Source: Adenanthera pavonina
Lineage: Eukaryota > Streptophyta > Magnoliopsida > Fabales > Fabaceae
NCBI GenBank assembly: GCA_026686845.1
Contig: JAIVEN010000019.1
Coordinates: 29,826,501 to 29,890,500 of the forward strand
Direction: 5' to 3'
DNA: 64,000 nt
A model generated the notes under the pieces. It saw only the letters and a list, made by a program, of their open reading frames with translations. It did not search any database and was not told where the DNA came from. How positions within the stretch are numbered: the stretch's first letter is position 1; the number at the start of each line of letters is the position of its first letter. Positions 24,001 through 36,892 of the stretch are shown here, one piece after another. Position numbers and translations under genes: made by a program.

Positions 24001-27000
24001 CCTTGGTTTCCTACTTTGCCTTATGTGCTAGTCGTATCTGTAAAAACTGTAAATGCCATTATTGATACTAAATTTCAAGCAATGCCAGTGCAGCGAATTA
24101 GCTATTGATTAGTTTATTGGAGTTAATATTCGATATATTGTCTGTGTACAGAAATAGTTTACACTATCAGCTTTGTTACATAACTACACAAAAAATAAAT
24201 CTAAAAGCTTTATGTAACATGCAATAAGAGTACAGTAGATGCATTGTTGCTCTTATTTTGATAGAGAAACCATTCTAAATCTAATATTTATAACAGAATT
24301 TTGACCAATAAGATGCCTCAAATTTTTGCATTTAATATATACTTAATTGTTGACTTTAGGACTCAATATAACTTTGAATAGTATCACAGTTTAGATAGTT
24401 TGTCATACTAAATGCTTCTAAATATTATTTAAAATTAGCTGATGAATTACTATTTACGGAAATTGTATTGAAGCTTTATCCACAAATTATAATATCTTTG
24501 TATGTTTGTCTAATGTATAGTGCTCCTTATCAATTATTTTATATCTTTTTTGGCCCATGCAGTGGAACAGTGTAACTAATACTATATGGTGGCAAGATTT
24601 TCCTCGTGTCAACTCAGCTAATTATGCATCACTTTTCCCAAAAGTTTACAACCCTGAATTACATCTGGATTATAAATGCGATTTTGCTGCTCAGCTGGCT
24701 GGGTTTATGGCGTCTCTCTTGATTGACGTGCCCAGTCAGGCACACTGGATCGTTGAGTTAGCAAAATATGATTTTGGAGGGGCAACAGGACATCTTGTTT
24801 CTTCTGTTCCTGGAATTCACTTTGACAGAACTTCTGTAATATCAGAATCCTTGCCATCCTCACCTGTGAGTACTAAAATTTATTTTGCTTGCCATAGAGC
24901 ATTCCTTATAGATATAATTAGAACCTGTGTGGTGATCTTTAAGATTTCTACTGTGCACCCTGGTTGTGTATTGTTGGTTTGGAATATTATTCCTTTAAAC
25001 CTCTCCTTTCTTTCCTTTTTTTTTTTTTTTGGTTTTAGGAACTGCAATACTAACAGTAATGCCAATCATTTGATTATTTTATGAATTTTAGTTAAAGATA
25101 TGTTTTGCATTGGATTTTTGAAATGCATCATTTGACTCAAGTGGGAGGCTAATCCATGTGAATTTGCATTATCTGATGTTAAGTTTCTAGGTTCAGTTGT
25201 AGCATCTGTGGTTGGCATAAGACATCTTTTCCACAAAGCAGCAGACTCAAAAGGTGCAAGACTGAAAACACTGGCTAATTTCCTTGGAAATTCATGTAAG
25301 AATTCTCATGGAAAGTTGGAGATTGTTTTAAGAAGAAATCCCAATGTGCCTGCTGATGCGAATGCTGTCAGTGTTCTTGTTCCTGATCCGGGTAGAACAT
25401 TTTCTGGAGGTATAATCTACACTGGTTGAATTTGATACGTGGATAATCCTGGGAATTCTTTATTGCACCATGTGTAATGGTTTTCCCATTCGTGTTATGA
25501 TTTTCAAATTTAATTATTACTTTCACTGTGCTTAGATATTTGTTTTAGCTAGTGACTCTGAATGCTGTCAATGACTGAAATAGTATCTCTCTTTTGTACT
25601 TTCTGTAGAATATGTTCAACTCGGTTTTTTGCCCAGAAATGTAGCACAGTGGGTCTCTCCACTTTGGGATGCTGGACTCTTCAGGTTTTCTGGGTATGTA
25701 TGTCCAAAAGAGGTACTTGCAGCTGCCTTAGGAGAAAACTGCAAGAAAATACAACTGATATTATATGTCTCAGAGGTATGCTGGATTGTCTTCCCATAGG
25801 ATTTCATATTTGTTTCTATCCATGTTCTAGAATGGCATGATATTGGTATAATTTTATCAAATTTGTGCAGGGTCAACATTTTGTAGATATAACAGAGATG
25901 ATGCAATCTGAACACACTCGTGCATTCTGTTCACTTATTGCTTCAATCCAAAGATGTTATGGCCTCAGGAGATTGCAAGAGGTAAACGGTAGTATGAGAA
26001 GATCTTTTGCATTGACTCTTGCAGCTACTGCTTGATATAGAACAGTACAGGCAAAGGGGGATAATGAGAGAAGGGAAGGGAGATAGGAAGGAGATAAAAC
26101 TTGCAAGATAACTGATATTTTTCAATTGGTCCTGAAACTTACACTACTGTAGGGTTATTTATAGGGAGTCAATAAATAATATAAGAATGTAAAATGTGTA
26201 AAAATTCTAAAAATATATAAAAATAAATTATCTCTAAACTAGAGTTTTTATGCCTAGAATAAGTTTTGTATAATTCCCCATCATTGTTCTTGCATATTAT
26301 GTGCTGTGCTAATTGAAGTACTCACTGGGTTTTATGCTGATAGGTTATGTCTGATCCGTTTTCATATTTTTATTGGTTTGTAGAATTGCAAATCTTTTTT
26401 TGTCTTTTTCACCCTTGGCTTAATAATCCTTGTACGGATTAGGTGCTTTCGTTACAATATCTTTTGAAAGACCCAGTTTTATATCTTTTGTATCATTTTT
26501 TACTAGGTTCTGAATCGATATAGATGGCCTGAATCATCAGAGTCTGATTTTATATATGGTAAGTGCATTTTGCAGGTATTATTCATTTATTTTACAGTTG
26601 GATAGTATACAAATATTTTTTAATAACACTTCAAAATTAATAAGCTGACCTTTCCCCCCCATCCTTTCGGACCAATATTGGTTGATTCCTTTTCTTTGTA
26701 TCAGGCTCATCCTCGATTGGTTCATCTGTCAGTCCACAATTTCTTGCTGCATTTTCAGCTTCTGCAGGGAAAAAATCATTGCAACATTTTGATTCAGAAG
26801 AGTCAGATCCTGAGGTGATGTTAAGACCTTTGCTCTTCCTTTAGACCTGGTTGAAAATTTTTTTGTATTTTCTGCAAGATGCATGTGTAGATGAATTTTT
26901 TATTTCATTTATTAATTTACTTGTTTAATAATCCTTTTGACAGTGGGGCTACTGGAATGCTAAGGAAGAATTGAAAAACCCTTCCATTAGGATCATTTTC

Positions 27001-28828
27001 CCCACTATCGAAAGAGTGAAGAATTCTTATAATGGAGTTTTGCCTTCAAGACGTATTCTTTGCTTCTCAGAGGTAGTATGATAAGCTGATTAGCTTTACT
27101 CACTGAAATGAATGATGTCAGAGACAGTTCTAGGAATGTATTACATTTATTTTTTTCACAAATACTTGGTCTATGTTGCGTTTTAAGCTCCTGTTATATA
27201 TTACCAATGGTACAGGCTATTTCATATTGGCTAAAATTCTCTGAAATGAATGAAGGGAGAGGCTGTTTCTAGGAATGTAGTACATTTATTATTATTATTA
27301 TTATTTTTTGTACAAATACTTGGTCTATGTTGCGTTTCAAGCTTTTGCTATATATTATCAATAGTATTGGCTAAAACATCCTGGTGCAATAGAGGCAGAG
27401 GATGGCAGAGCTGACCCTTGTTCTCTTTGCTACTTTGTTTCTTTTGAGAAGTTGTTAGTATACAGTTAGGAAGTTTGATTTTAGTATCACTAGTTTTTGA
27501 TGAATGAGATTCTGCAGGAGTCAGGACTTCGATGCATTGACTGTTCAATCAAATAAATTTTCTCCAATGCTCCTGGAAGGACCCAAGTTTAATTGCTGTA
27601 GTATGTTGGTTAAATTAAATTGTTCTGAGAAAGAAATAAATAAATCATATGCAAACATTGGGTTATGAACTTCTCTAAATCCATTTTCAAAGGTTTCTCA
27701 TAATTATGATTATACGTATTGTCTTGGTTTTCAGATTCGTTTTGGTTTTTTATTCTTTATTTTGTCTTTTGTAAATTAAATTTAACATTGTACAAAGATG
27801 ATGTTATTGAAGAATTGATTGTCTACTTTTGATCAGAGAACGTGGCAAAGGTTGAAGACTTTAGATATACTTTATGATGCCATTCCTCATCCCCATGATA
27901 GAATAGGGCATCCAATGCATGCCAAGGTAACGATCTCCTATTTTTGGATGATTAAATTCTTTTGTATGGAAAATATAATCACTTCTTGTTAGTTGATGTG
28001 TATTCATGTTATGTACATGAATGGGGACCTTGTGATGATAGAAATAGAGTAGGAATTGAGAGAGATTTCTGTTTTTGCTCTACCACAATATCAATATCAC
28101 TCTTGTCAATATCAATATCATCAATATTAATATACATTATAGAATCCATATCAAGCCATACTATTTACAAGCCATAAGTAATGTGACTCATTTTTTAGAT
28201 TCCATACAATACACAGGACCACCTAGTACTGAGTTACTCTCTCTGTTTTTTTCTTTTCTCCACGTCCTATTCTACTATGTTGTGTAAGTAGCAGTAGAAA
28301 AGTAGTAATAAAAATTTACGTGAGCAGGTCATACGGAGACGCTTCTGGTCTGGCGGGGATGCACCTTCCACTGGTTGGGTGTATTGTGGGTCGCATAATT
28401 TTAGTGCAGCTGCCTGGGGACGGCAAATTTCGAATCCATTTGGTACGAGAGCTGAAGGAACACACAAAGGGAATTCTTCTTTAGATTCTGGGCTTCATAT
28501 TTGCAACTATGAACTTGGGATTTTGTTCACTTTTCCAGCAGAAGATCACCATAGCTCAAATGTTAGAAGCACAAACTTGGATGATATAGTTCTGCCGTTT
28601 GTTGTGCCTGCCCCCAAGTATGGATCTAGAGATAGACCAGCGACCATGCAGGCTATGAGAGAGGTGATGGCTGAACTTTCTGTACGAAAAGAGGATTATC
28701 ATGTTGAAGAAGAAATTTTGGAAGAGATTACTGAGGGAGAGGAAGAAATGGAGACAACAAGTTTTGTAGTAGTGGAGAAGGAAGAGGAGAAGGCCTATGC
28801 CGAGATACTCTGGAATGAGGTTGAGTAA
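21097..28828 (+). CDS. FHA-domain tyrosyl-DNA phosphodiesterase (TDP1-beta type)
   Basis: Nuclear DNA-repair enzyme family that removes protein adducts from DNA 3' ends. Twelve exons: 21097-22604, 22818-22952, 23514-23658, 24563-24865, about 25142-25409, 25609-25775, 25871-25981, 26507-26558, 26705-26814, 26944-27072, 27837-27926 and 28328-28828. They join to about 1172 residues. Residues 85-199 form an FHA phosphothreonine-binding domain (TIGRRRRD, RVSKQH, FVNGVKV). The TDP fold starts at SLRELLYPVESI. The first HKD-like motif is HHPKFLVL with downstream SANL. The second is HAK at the exon 11 end, with SHNFSAAAWG. Both His-x-Lys pairs and Asn residues are present. The tail is acidic. The exon 5 acceptor is uncertain: TGGGAG at 25142 fits phase, and 25184 is an alternative. 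ATG 21118 has better context than 21097. Arabidopsis has an FHA-containing TDP1-beta as counterpart. Extra mini-exon copies lie in intron 2. Confidence 0.88.
23146..23178 (+). other. Candidate duplicated cassette mini-exon (TDP1-beta, copy 2)
   Basis: A 33-nt block preceded by TTAATAG and followed by GTAAGTATT, so both splice sites look usable. It would be inserted after exon 2 in phase 2-2 and adds eleven residues (about PYPEYPNLPAV) without changing the frame. Whether it is spliced in is not visible from DNA. Confidence 0.5.
23339..23371 (+). other. Candidate duplicated cassette mini-exon (TDP1-beta, copy 3)
   Basis: Same structure as the copy at 23146: 33 nt, upstream GGTTAATAG, downstream GTAAGTATT, phase 2-2. 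It encodes nearly the same eleven residues with CCTGTAGT at the end. It could give mRNAs with zero, one or two extra repeats. Confidence 0.5.
27103..27370 (+). repeat. ~138-bp tandem duplication in TDP1-beta intron 10
   Basis: Copy one begins CTGAAATGAATGATGTCA at 27103 and copy two CTGAAATGAATGAAGGGA at 27241. Both continue with TCTAGGAATGTA, ACAAATACTTGGTCTATGTTGCG and a similar ending. An (ATT)n run lies inside the second copy near 27289-27305. Purely intronic. Confidence 0.8.
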
Positions 28829-29099
28829 TCCCAGAGCTGTTGAAGTCCTGCAAGAAGCAATATTGAGAGCAAGTACTGTACCCATGATTGTGAAGCTATC
28901 GATAGGAATATTTGATGCACAACCGTGATTGATAAAATACTAAAATGTAATTTCTGAGAGGCACAAGGGCAATTTTGGTGGTTGAAAGGTACTGTATAAA
29001 TCTGGTTTTGGGTCTTGAGATGCAAGAGTGGCATCTGGCAAGGAAGGAAACTCAAATAAATAATGCCAAATATCAAATTTGAATGGATTTAATTGGGGC

Positions 29100-29510
29100 T
29101 TGATATTGCTGGAATGTTGAATAATGATAGTTCTAGCAGCTGTGGAGGAGTTCTTAGAAACAGATCTAGGGAATGGACATATGGGATCACTCCCCATTCC
29201 CGATCAAACCCCTCTTGATATAGCTTTGATACAATGCCTCACAGAAGGACTTAAACAAGGATGGACATGGCTGCAAAGATATTCAAGCTTACTGTGAAAG
29301 ACCAGAAGTTATTAATCTCCTTCTGAGATACGGCATTACTGAGCATCCCAAGAACTTTCTGCATAGAGACTGCAACACTTCTCTATATCTTGTACGTAGG
29401 AAAGCTAATTCCTGTGCTAGGTTTTTAGCCACCAAAGCTCATAGTTCTCTTTATAGTATTGTTACCCTCCAGAACCCCCTGATTTGTTGAATGAATAAAT
29501 GAATCTATTA
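29100..29510 (+). pseudogene. Retroelement RNase H-like remnant
   Basis: Downstream of the TDP1-beta stop, one frame reads CGGVLRNRSREWTYGI near 29137-29190. A second frame reads HRDCNTSLYLVRRKANSCARFLA near 29358-29430. These are the start and end motifs of the RNase H-like domain found in plant LINEs and related domesticated genes. They are separated by a frameshift and stops. The gap 28829-29100 between the TDP1-beta stop and this remnant shows no gene. Non-functional fragment. Confidence 0.65.
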
Positions 29511-30558
29511 ATCATTGATAAAAGCAACAGTTTACAAGAGATTAAAACACTTTTTATCATCCATCACCTTTTTGCTAGTGAGATGGGCTTGATTAAAGAT
29601 ACAAAAATCATTAACACTATCAAAAGTATTTCTAGGTAACAGGTGAGACTTTCAGGTGAACATCCCCATCCGGGAGAGGGTGTGGAGGTGTCAATGATCT
29701 TTGTATGATTATTCTAGATTCCAAATGTTTGGGATATTAAATCTCCATCCTTTGTTATTTTCATGTGAGCTTGTTAATATATGTTCATCCTTTCCATTCC
29801 AAAACAAAAAAAAAAATTATTAGTCTGAAGCAAGCAATAAAATAGTAAAAGCATAATGAGTGAAATTGACTGATGACATACTAATTACTATGGTTTCAGT
29901 TATATTTATTTTTTTAAATTTTTAACTTGTCACAAATAACTCAATTTTCTTGCACTGTAAAGAATTCTAGTTGTCCTCTACTCCTCTTAAACTTTTTTTT
30001 CCCCAATAAAAAAGCTATGAAAGTATTAAAATATTAGATATTTGATCAATCTTGACAGTTAATAAACGCACTTCTTCAAGATTATTCTTAATTTCATGAT
30101 TTAAGAATGGAAAATACTTATATGATTTTCCTTTTATATTTTTCGTATTGTTTTTCAATTAAAAGTTAACATGAGAATCATTTTTAATATATTATAGATT
30201 TAATTATTAATTATATATTAAAAGTATTAACTTCTTGAACTTAAAAAAAATTAAAATATCTACAAGTTAAATTTTAAATAAAAAATAGTATTAAAAATAT
30301 GTAAAAAAAAGTATATAAGTGTAGTTGTTCAAATATACATAGTTTTGTCATAAAGATATGGTATTTGTTTTGGCCTGCACAAATTATTAAAAAATATGAA
30401 AACAAATAAAAAGTTTATTTGTTAAATTTTAAAATACTAAGCGCGCTAATGATGAAAATTCGAATTAAAGTTTATAGGACTTGTAATATCAAAGTTGAAG
30501 GAAATTTATTTATAATATATGAACATAAGATTCCACACTTGCCTTGACTAGACGGCAG
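29511..30558. other. AT-rich intergenic DNA
   Basis: I see no gene, RNA or definable transposon end in this stretch. It is mostly A/T with short poly-A and poly-T runs. Confidence 0.5.
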
Positions 30559-30710
30559 AGAATCATGTATTATTCAAGACACGGGTATCAGGGAGTCCCC
30601 TTTGTTTTTTTTTTCCGCTCCTCCTTCTCTCTTAAGTAGAATCATGTCTTATTCAAGACATAGGTATCAGGGAGTTCTTTTTTCCCCCCTCCTCCTTCTG
30701 TCTCAAGTTT
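30559..30710 (+). repeat. ~79-bp direct repeat in the SGS3 promoter region
   Basis: Two head-to-tail copies start AGAATCATGT at 30559 and 30638. Both contain ATTCAAGACA, GGTATCAGGGAGT and a pyrimidine-rich CTCCTCCTTCT block. The pyrimidine tracts lie about 300-450 bp upstream of the likely end of the first leader exon of SGS3, so they may act as promoter pyrimidine patches. Confidence 0.75.
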
Positions 30711-31061
30711 TTCTTTTTATAATTGTTTCCTCATCTACTGATGTCGGATAACTTTCTATACAGCCGAAGCTCTTTTTTTAGCCTTTTTCCACTTTCTCTG
30801 AGAGGCTACGCTTATATGTGTGTGTTTTCCACTTTGTATTTTGTACTCTTACGAATCAAATCAAATTATATAATAATTTCAAGTCCGAAAGACTTTGATG
30901 CCCTTAAGAGCCTCGGTCTTTACCCCCACTGCTTTATATTCACGCATATTCTGCTACATCTGTCTCTGCCTCACTTCGCTCCTTGCTACTGAAGTGGCGC
31001 GTGCTACACACTCGCCGGCGGATTCTTCCATTTTCTACGGGCGATCGGCTTAGGTTCCCAG

Positions 31062-32400
31062 GTAATTACTCTGAACTTAGTTCATCTCTTGCTGATGCAT
31101 GATTCGTCTCTGTTTTTTATAAGTTCTTATCCATTGCGTCTTTGCGCTGGTCTGACGTTCTCCTTATATTTTTAAGTAGTCATAATAAAATCGGATTAAT
31201 CGCTAGTGGAATCGTCGTTTTTACTATCTGCATTGGCTATTGGATGATTTAATGGAGCACTTGTCGTAGAAGCTGTTGTTCGTTTGCATGTTTATACAAA
31301 GAATCGATAACATATATTGAAAACATGAAACCTTAATTTTCAGTTCATTGTCCTCGTCAAAGTTAGGGAGGTTTTGGGTATCACTTTTCGTATTTTTCCG
31401 GAACTTTATTTAGCTTCCCTCTCTCTCTGGGGCAAAGCTTTTCTCATCGTCTGTGTTAAGAATTAGTGGGTCACTGATAAGTTTTGGATGTTAATCGGAA
31501 ATATTAATCGCTTCTGTTGGTTTACTTTAATATTGATCACTTTGGTCTTCTGGAGACGAGAAAAGAATCTCTGCAGTTTCTTTTTTTCTTTTTGTATTTA
31601 GATCTTCTTAAAGCCCCATATGTGAGTCAACTGGAGACGGGAGAGTTATGCGCCATGCATAGCAGAACTAGTTTTTATTTTTTTTCTTAGTAGTTTGCAA
31701 TGAAGTTTCCTTGAATGCTATTAGTATGTCATTTTGATTGCTGGTTGTGTATAAATCAGTTTTTTTTAACTGACATTATAACCAGTAAAAACCTCAATTA
31801 CTTGTCACTTCCTGACCTCTGAAGGAATTATGACATGTCTTAATTGTAAGGAATAATCTTTTTCCTGCTTTTACATTACTCTGACTAGGACTAGCATAAG
31901 ATAATTTATTAAATGATGAAGTGCTTCATTCATCATGCAGAAGTTTTCCTTTAACGTGTTTTGCACTTAGAGGGTTTTCTTTGTAAAGCATTTATTTTAC
32001 TTAGACTATTTAGTGTTGCATCATAAGTTCCCCCTCTATGACTGTTTCTTGATTTCTAAGTCCATGTATTGTCAAAGTATTCTTTTGTATTGGACAATGC
32101 AATCGTTGTTCCTGTGGTGCTTGTTATATCTGCTTGTGTTTGCTTGCTTATTGTGCTTGATGCTGTTATGAGTTTCATTTTTTTAAGGGCATCATCACTT
32201 CCGATATGAATGATTAATTGAGTTCATAGATATTTAGGACTAAAAGGGTATGTTTTCTGTTTTTTTTATTATGAATGTATCAAGAATTGAGGTAATTATC
32301 ATATCATAGTTTCTTTTGTTTAGTGATTCCTTATGTAATGGATCTGGTTCTGTTTTTATGCTTGACTGACAACAATCACGGTCTGGCGTGAAGTGATTAG
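31062..32400 (+). other. Probable 5' UTR intron of SGS3
   Basis: A GC-richer leader-like segment (about 30990-31061) ends TTCCCAG|GTAATT. The coding exon appears to begin after a GTGATTAG acceptor at 32400, four bases before the ATG. Between these lies T-rich, non-coding DNA of intron character. Inferred from splice-like sites only. Confidence 0.5.
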
Positions 32401-32404
32401 AAAG

Positions 32405-35400
32405 ATGAGCTCAAAAAGAGGAAGTGGAAGGCCTTTCATTGCAGCAGATGATAATGATTCATCTTCCAAAGGGAAAAGCATATCGGAATCTAATCCTAAA
32501 GTTGGGCAGTTGTCTCAGGGTGTTGCTGATGTTAACCTAGACTCAGGACAAGATGGTGAATGGGAGGTATATGCAAGGAAATCCAAGAACAGAGCTGGAA
32601 GCAGTGCTGCAAAACCATGGGGTCCTCCAATTCATAATTCTAACCCTAGAGCATGGGGAAATATAGATGTGGCACAAAAGCCAGGCATCCGGAATCCTGC
32701 AGGAGCTGGGCGGACTTCTGGAAATCCCTGGCAGGCACATAATGCTAATTTTAGGAGATCTGCTGGCAGAGGATATGCAAGACCCCAAATATCTACCAGT
32801 GGTTCTGAAAGTACCAATGTGACTCCGAATCCTTTAATTCGCCCTCCGCTGGAGCATGGCTGGAATTGGCAATCTAGAGCTGGTTCAATGCAGTCTAAAA
32901 TTAATCCCGAGGGAGAAAATGAAATCACACCAGAGTCCCCTGAGAAGAATAATGATGTTGATGATGAGGGAGAGGATGATTCTATGGAAGATACTGATGA
33001 TGATTTAATGAGTGATGAGTATGAATCAGACAGCAGTCAAAAGAGCCATGAGACCAGGAAGAAGAGCAAATGGTTTAAGAATTTTTTTGAGCTGTTGGAT
33101 AGCCTGACTGTTGAAGAGATCAATGATCCTGAAAGGCAATGGCACTGTCCAGCTTGTCAAGGTGGCCCTGGTTCTATTGATTGGTACAGAGGACTGCAAC
33201 CACTGATGACCCATGCCAAAACAAAGGGGTCTAAAAGAGTTAAGGTCCACAGGGAGCTTGCTTTACTGTTGGATGAAGAGTTGCGCAGAAGAGGTACTAC
33301 AGTAATTCCACCTGGCGAAGCTTTTGGCAAATGGAAAGGTTTAATAGATGAGGAGAAAGATCATGAAATAGTTTGGCCTCCGATGGTTGTCATTCAGAAT
33401 ACAAGGCTGGAACAAGATGAAAATGAGAAGGTATAGCTATTTTTCTTTGTTTGCATCTAATATTGACTTACTTTTGATATTATAATTAATATTATGATCT
33501 CTCATATTAATGTTGCAAAACATTCTGAACTTTTCTAAAAGAGTACTTGATTTTTTGTTTAGTGGATAGGAATGGGTAACCAGGAGCTTCTTGATTATTT
33601 TAGCACATATGATGCTGTGAAAGCTCGGCACTCTTATGGTCCACAAGGTCATCGTGGGATGAGTGTTTTGATTTTTGAAGCCTCTGCTAGAGGTTATTTT
33701 GAGGCAGAACGCCTGCACAAGCATTTTGAAAATCAAGGAACTAATAGAGATGCTTGGCTGAATCGCCGTATTTTATTTCTTCCTGGAGGGGATCGCCAGC
33801 TTTATGGTTACATGGCTAGTAAAGAAGACCTGGAGTTTTTCAATAGGCATTCCCAAGGTTTACTTCCATCCCAGTCTCCTGGACACATATTATGCAGATT
33901 GTTTGATGTTTACGTGTTGCAGGCTAACCACTACGTATCCATGGAGACATAAATGTGCTGACTTTGTTATCTTGGCTTATTTTTCTCTGAAATCATACAG
34001 GTAAATCCAGACTGAAATTTGAGATGAGATCATATCAGGAGATGGTTACAAACCAAATTCGACAAATGAGTGAGGACAACCAGCAACTTATCTATTTGAA
34101 GAACAGGGTTGTGAAAGAACAAAAGCATGCAAAGGCTCTTGAAGAATCTTTTGGCATCGTGACTCAGAAGCTTCGGAAAACAATGGAGGAAAATCGCATT
34201 GTGAGGCTGAGAACCAAAATGCAACATGAGGAAAACAAGGAAGAGGTAAAACATGAGACAAACTTCATGTCGAATTTCAGGGGAACTGTTTGATGTCTGT
34301 CTGCTTTGCTTGTGCCATGAAGTTTTACTATAATGATTATTTCTAGGGCATCTAAGTTGAGCTTAGTATGGGTTTTGGCATGAACTGTCTTGTTTGCAAT
34401 TGTTTGCTGTAAAATTTTTCTAATTATCAACAGAGAGAAACAAAGAAGAGTTGCTTTTGTGGTGCATCTGATACATGCATTCATTGTCACTTGAAAAGTT
34501 TGCGTTGTCATTAAAACAAAAAATCCCTATAATGAGTTTTACTGGCTCTGAATACTCCATATTATTTATCAGGATGGATCTTATACTTAACATCTTAAAA
34601 TAAAAACATATATCCTTGGAAAAATCTGGATCTGCTCTTAATCAAGGTTAATTGTTTTACACTGTGGAGGTCTGGTGCATGCTACTGCTGCCCATAAATC
34701 AGTGTTCTAGCTCAATTTGTGTTGACTAATGAATGAATTAATCATTTTTAATCTACTGCTCTCGGGATAATTTCTTGTGAACTTGGCGGCTTTGTTGGTG
34801 TAGAGAAATTCTTATCATTGTGGTTATATTAGTCTGACTCGTGACCTTTCTGGTTGAAAGATGAACCTGCAAGAACAATTTTTTAAGGACCAGATGAAAG
34901 TCATTCATGAATCAAGGAATGCTAAGGAAGAAGACTTTGAGAGGATGCAACAGGAGGAACGGGAGAAGGTGAAGGAGTCAAGTACAAATTCTATAAATGC
35001 TGAGGAACGAAGACGCAGGTATGAGGGAGTAAAGTACAAGTTCATTAATCGTTTATGTGCATCTGATAGTGGCATTTGTATTTATCCAATTAAATATTGT
35101 GAAAAGCAATGGGCGAGTCTGATTTGGACGTCTCAAGACAAATTTGGAAAAATTTTTTAATTCTCGTGACTGAAATGATATTCTGAGGAGCAAGGTTTTT
35201 TATATATAATTATGGAATCCAGTTGTTTTGGTCGTATAATTTTTTTTTTAACAGTGGCTAGTGATAAATTTGGTTTCTTTTGTTGTAGGGCTGACGAATA
35301 TCTTAAATTTGTGGAGATCCAAGACAAAGAAATGGAAATCTTCGTTGCGGAAAAGGAGAAATTGTTAAAAGCTCATGAGGACAATCTTGCTGCAATGAGG

Positions 35401-35505
35401 CGGAGGCATTGGGAGGAGGAGGTAGAGATGGAGAAGAAATTCGATGAACTACTAGCCAAACTCATGGAGAAATACTCCCCATCGCGCCCTGCAACTCACT
35501 CCTGA
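32405..35505 (+). CDS. SGS3: SUPPRESSOR OF GENE SILENCING 3 (XS-domain dsRNA-binding protein)
   Basis: SGS3 protects RNA cleavage products and works with RDR6 in cytoplasmic siRNA bodies to make dsRNA for trans-acting siRNAs and antiviral silencing. Five coding exons: 32405-33430, 33563-33857, 34001-34245, 34861-35018 and 35289-35505. They join in frame to 646 residues. The ATG at 32405 is used; the frame is open four codons farther but only to a GTG. The N-terminus is low-complexity with WG/GW-like pairs (KPWGPP, RAWGN, HGWNW) and an acidic stretch (about 184-208). A zf-XS finger follows: C248, C251, H270, H282 in WHCPACQGG...MTHAKTKGSKRVKVH. The XS domain (about 320-435) includes YGPQGHRGMSVLIFE. 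A long coiled coil follows (NQIRQMSEDNQQL, QEQFFKDQMKVIHE) to the C-terminus. No disruptions are seen. Confidence 0.95.
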
Positions 35506-36892
35506 TTCCATGCTTGGCTGATACACAAACGCATACAGACAGTTAGGCATAGCGAAATAGATAGAAAAAGATAATATAGATAGAGAATGTTCTTTGTGGA
35601 CGGCCCCAAACTACAACCTTTTGAAGACTCGGGAACTTTTTTTTTTTTGGACGAAATACGACTCGGGAACTTGAAAATTCAGTTTTTGTTTTTATTTTCT
35701 TAATTTTTGAAAGCCCGGCGGAACCAGAAAATGATGGCGCCTTTTCTGTTATCTGGCACTTATTATGGCTGGTTATCTTGATGTTCTTCGACCTTGCATT
35801 TTTGTTTCTTTACTTTTCTTTTTCTATTTTTAAATTTAAAATTTTGTTATAAACTTATAATACCTATGTGGAAGGGAATAGGATTACTTAAGTGAGATGT
35901 TTTGGGTTAGCGTTTGAGGCTGTGTAAATACACGGGCATTTTTGGAAGAGTTCTCTTGAAGGGGGATTGATGGAAATTCAATCCAAATTTTAATTAGAGT
36001 CTACGGTGATAACTAGATAACGTATGGTTATTATAAAAAAAATTAGTACCTAAATAAACGGATGTGTAGTTTTTTTTTTTTTGGCTGAGAAGATGTATAG
36101 TATTCAATTATGTTTAAATAAGGCAGAACAATTTTTACGAACAAAAGTACAAAGAAATCATTTATTTTTTGTTAAATCTAATAGAAATTACAAATTAAAA
36201 TTATTAATATATGATAATTTAGCTAAACGAGTTAACAATTAAGTTGAAATATAGTATGATTTTTTGAAAGAAATTTGCGTATATTTTAAAAAAATAAGAA
36301 AATGTGATGTAACTTCAGTTGGAGAATAGCATGCAAGTAACCATACCAAATTTAGCAAAACGGAAGGAAAGAAACCTTGCACAGATATGACAATCTTCTT
36401 TCGTTTTTGCGAAGATATAGCAATTTTTTATTTTTGAAAGAAGACTCAACATTCAGGTTAGCAATTTTGGCTTAATATAAAATCAATGGAGTCGAGGGTG
36501 TTTGCTTGGCTTTTAACACGTTTTCTTTCCAAATTCTTGCCGATTGAAGCAACGCGAGATATGTTGTTTAGGCTGGGAAAAGATATGTTAGCATATGCCA
36601 TTTATTAGTTGAGAATGGAGGAATTATATTTTGGGACTAAAATGATAAATTTATTACAAAATAGAATTTCTTACTATTTTTCTTTAATTTTACTGATCAA
36701 TCTTTTAATTTTCACCATTTTTTATTAGCTAAAAGTCTTTTTTTATAATTAAATCCCTTCATTGATTTCCCATAATATTATTCTACACCACTGTCAGTAT
36801 ATCTTTTATATCCACCGTCTTATGTAAGTAGCATTTTGAAGCATCTACCTCTAGAAGAAATGGTTGCGATACGGACGGAGGCCATAGACCCG
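35506..36892. other. SGS3 3' flank and AT-rich intergenic DNA
   Basis: Begins with SGS3 3' UTR. A T-run with GGACGAAATACGACTCGGGAAC near 35640-35670 repeats a nearby CTCGGGAACTT motif. No gene seen to 36892. Confidence 0.45.

Noticed and set aside
30723..30992. 89-codon frame before SGS3
   Set aside because: It lies in pyrimidine-rich promoter/leader sequence and has no domain signature.
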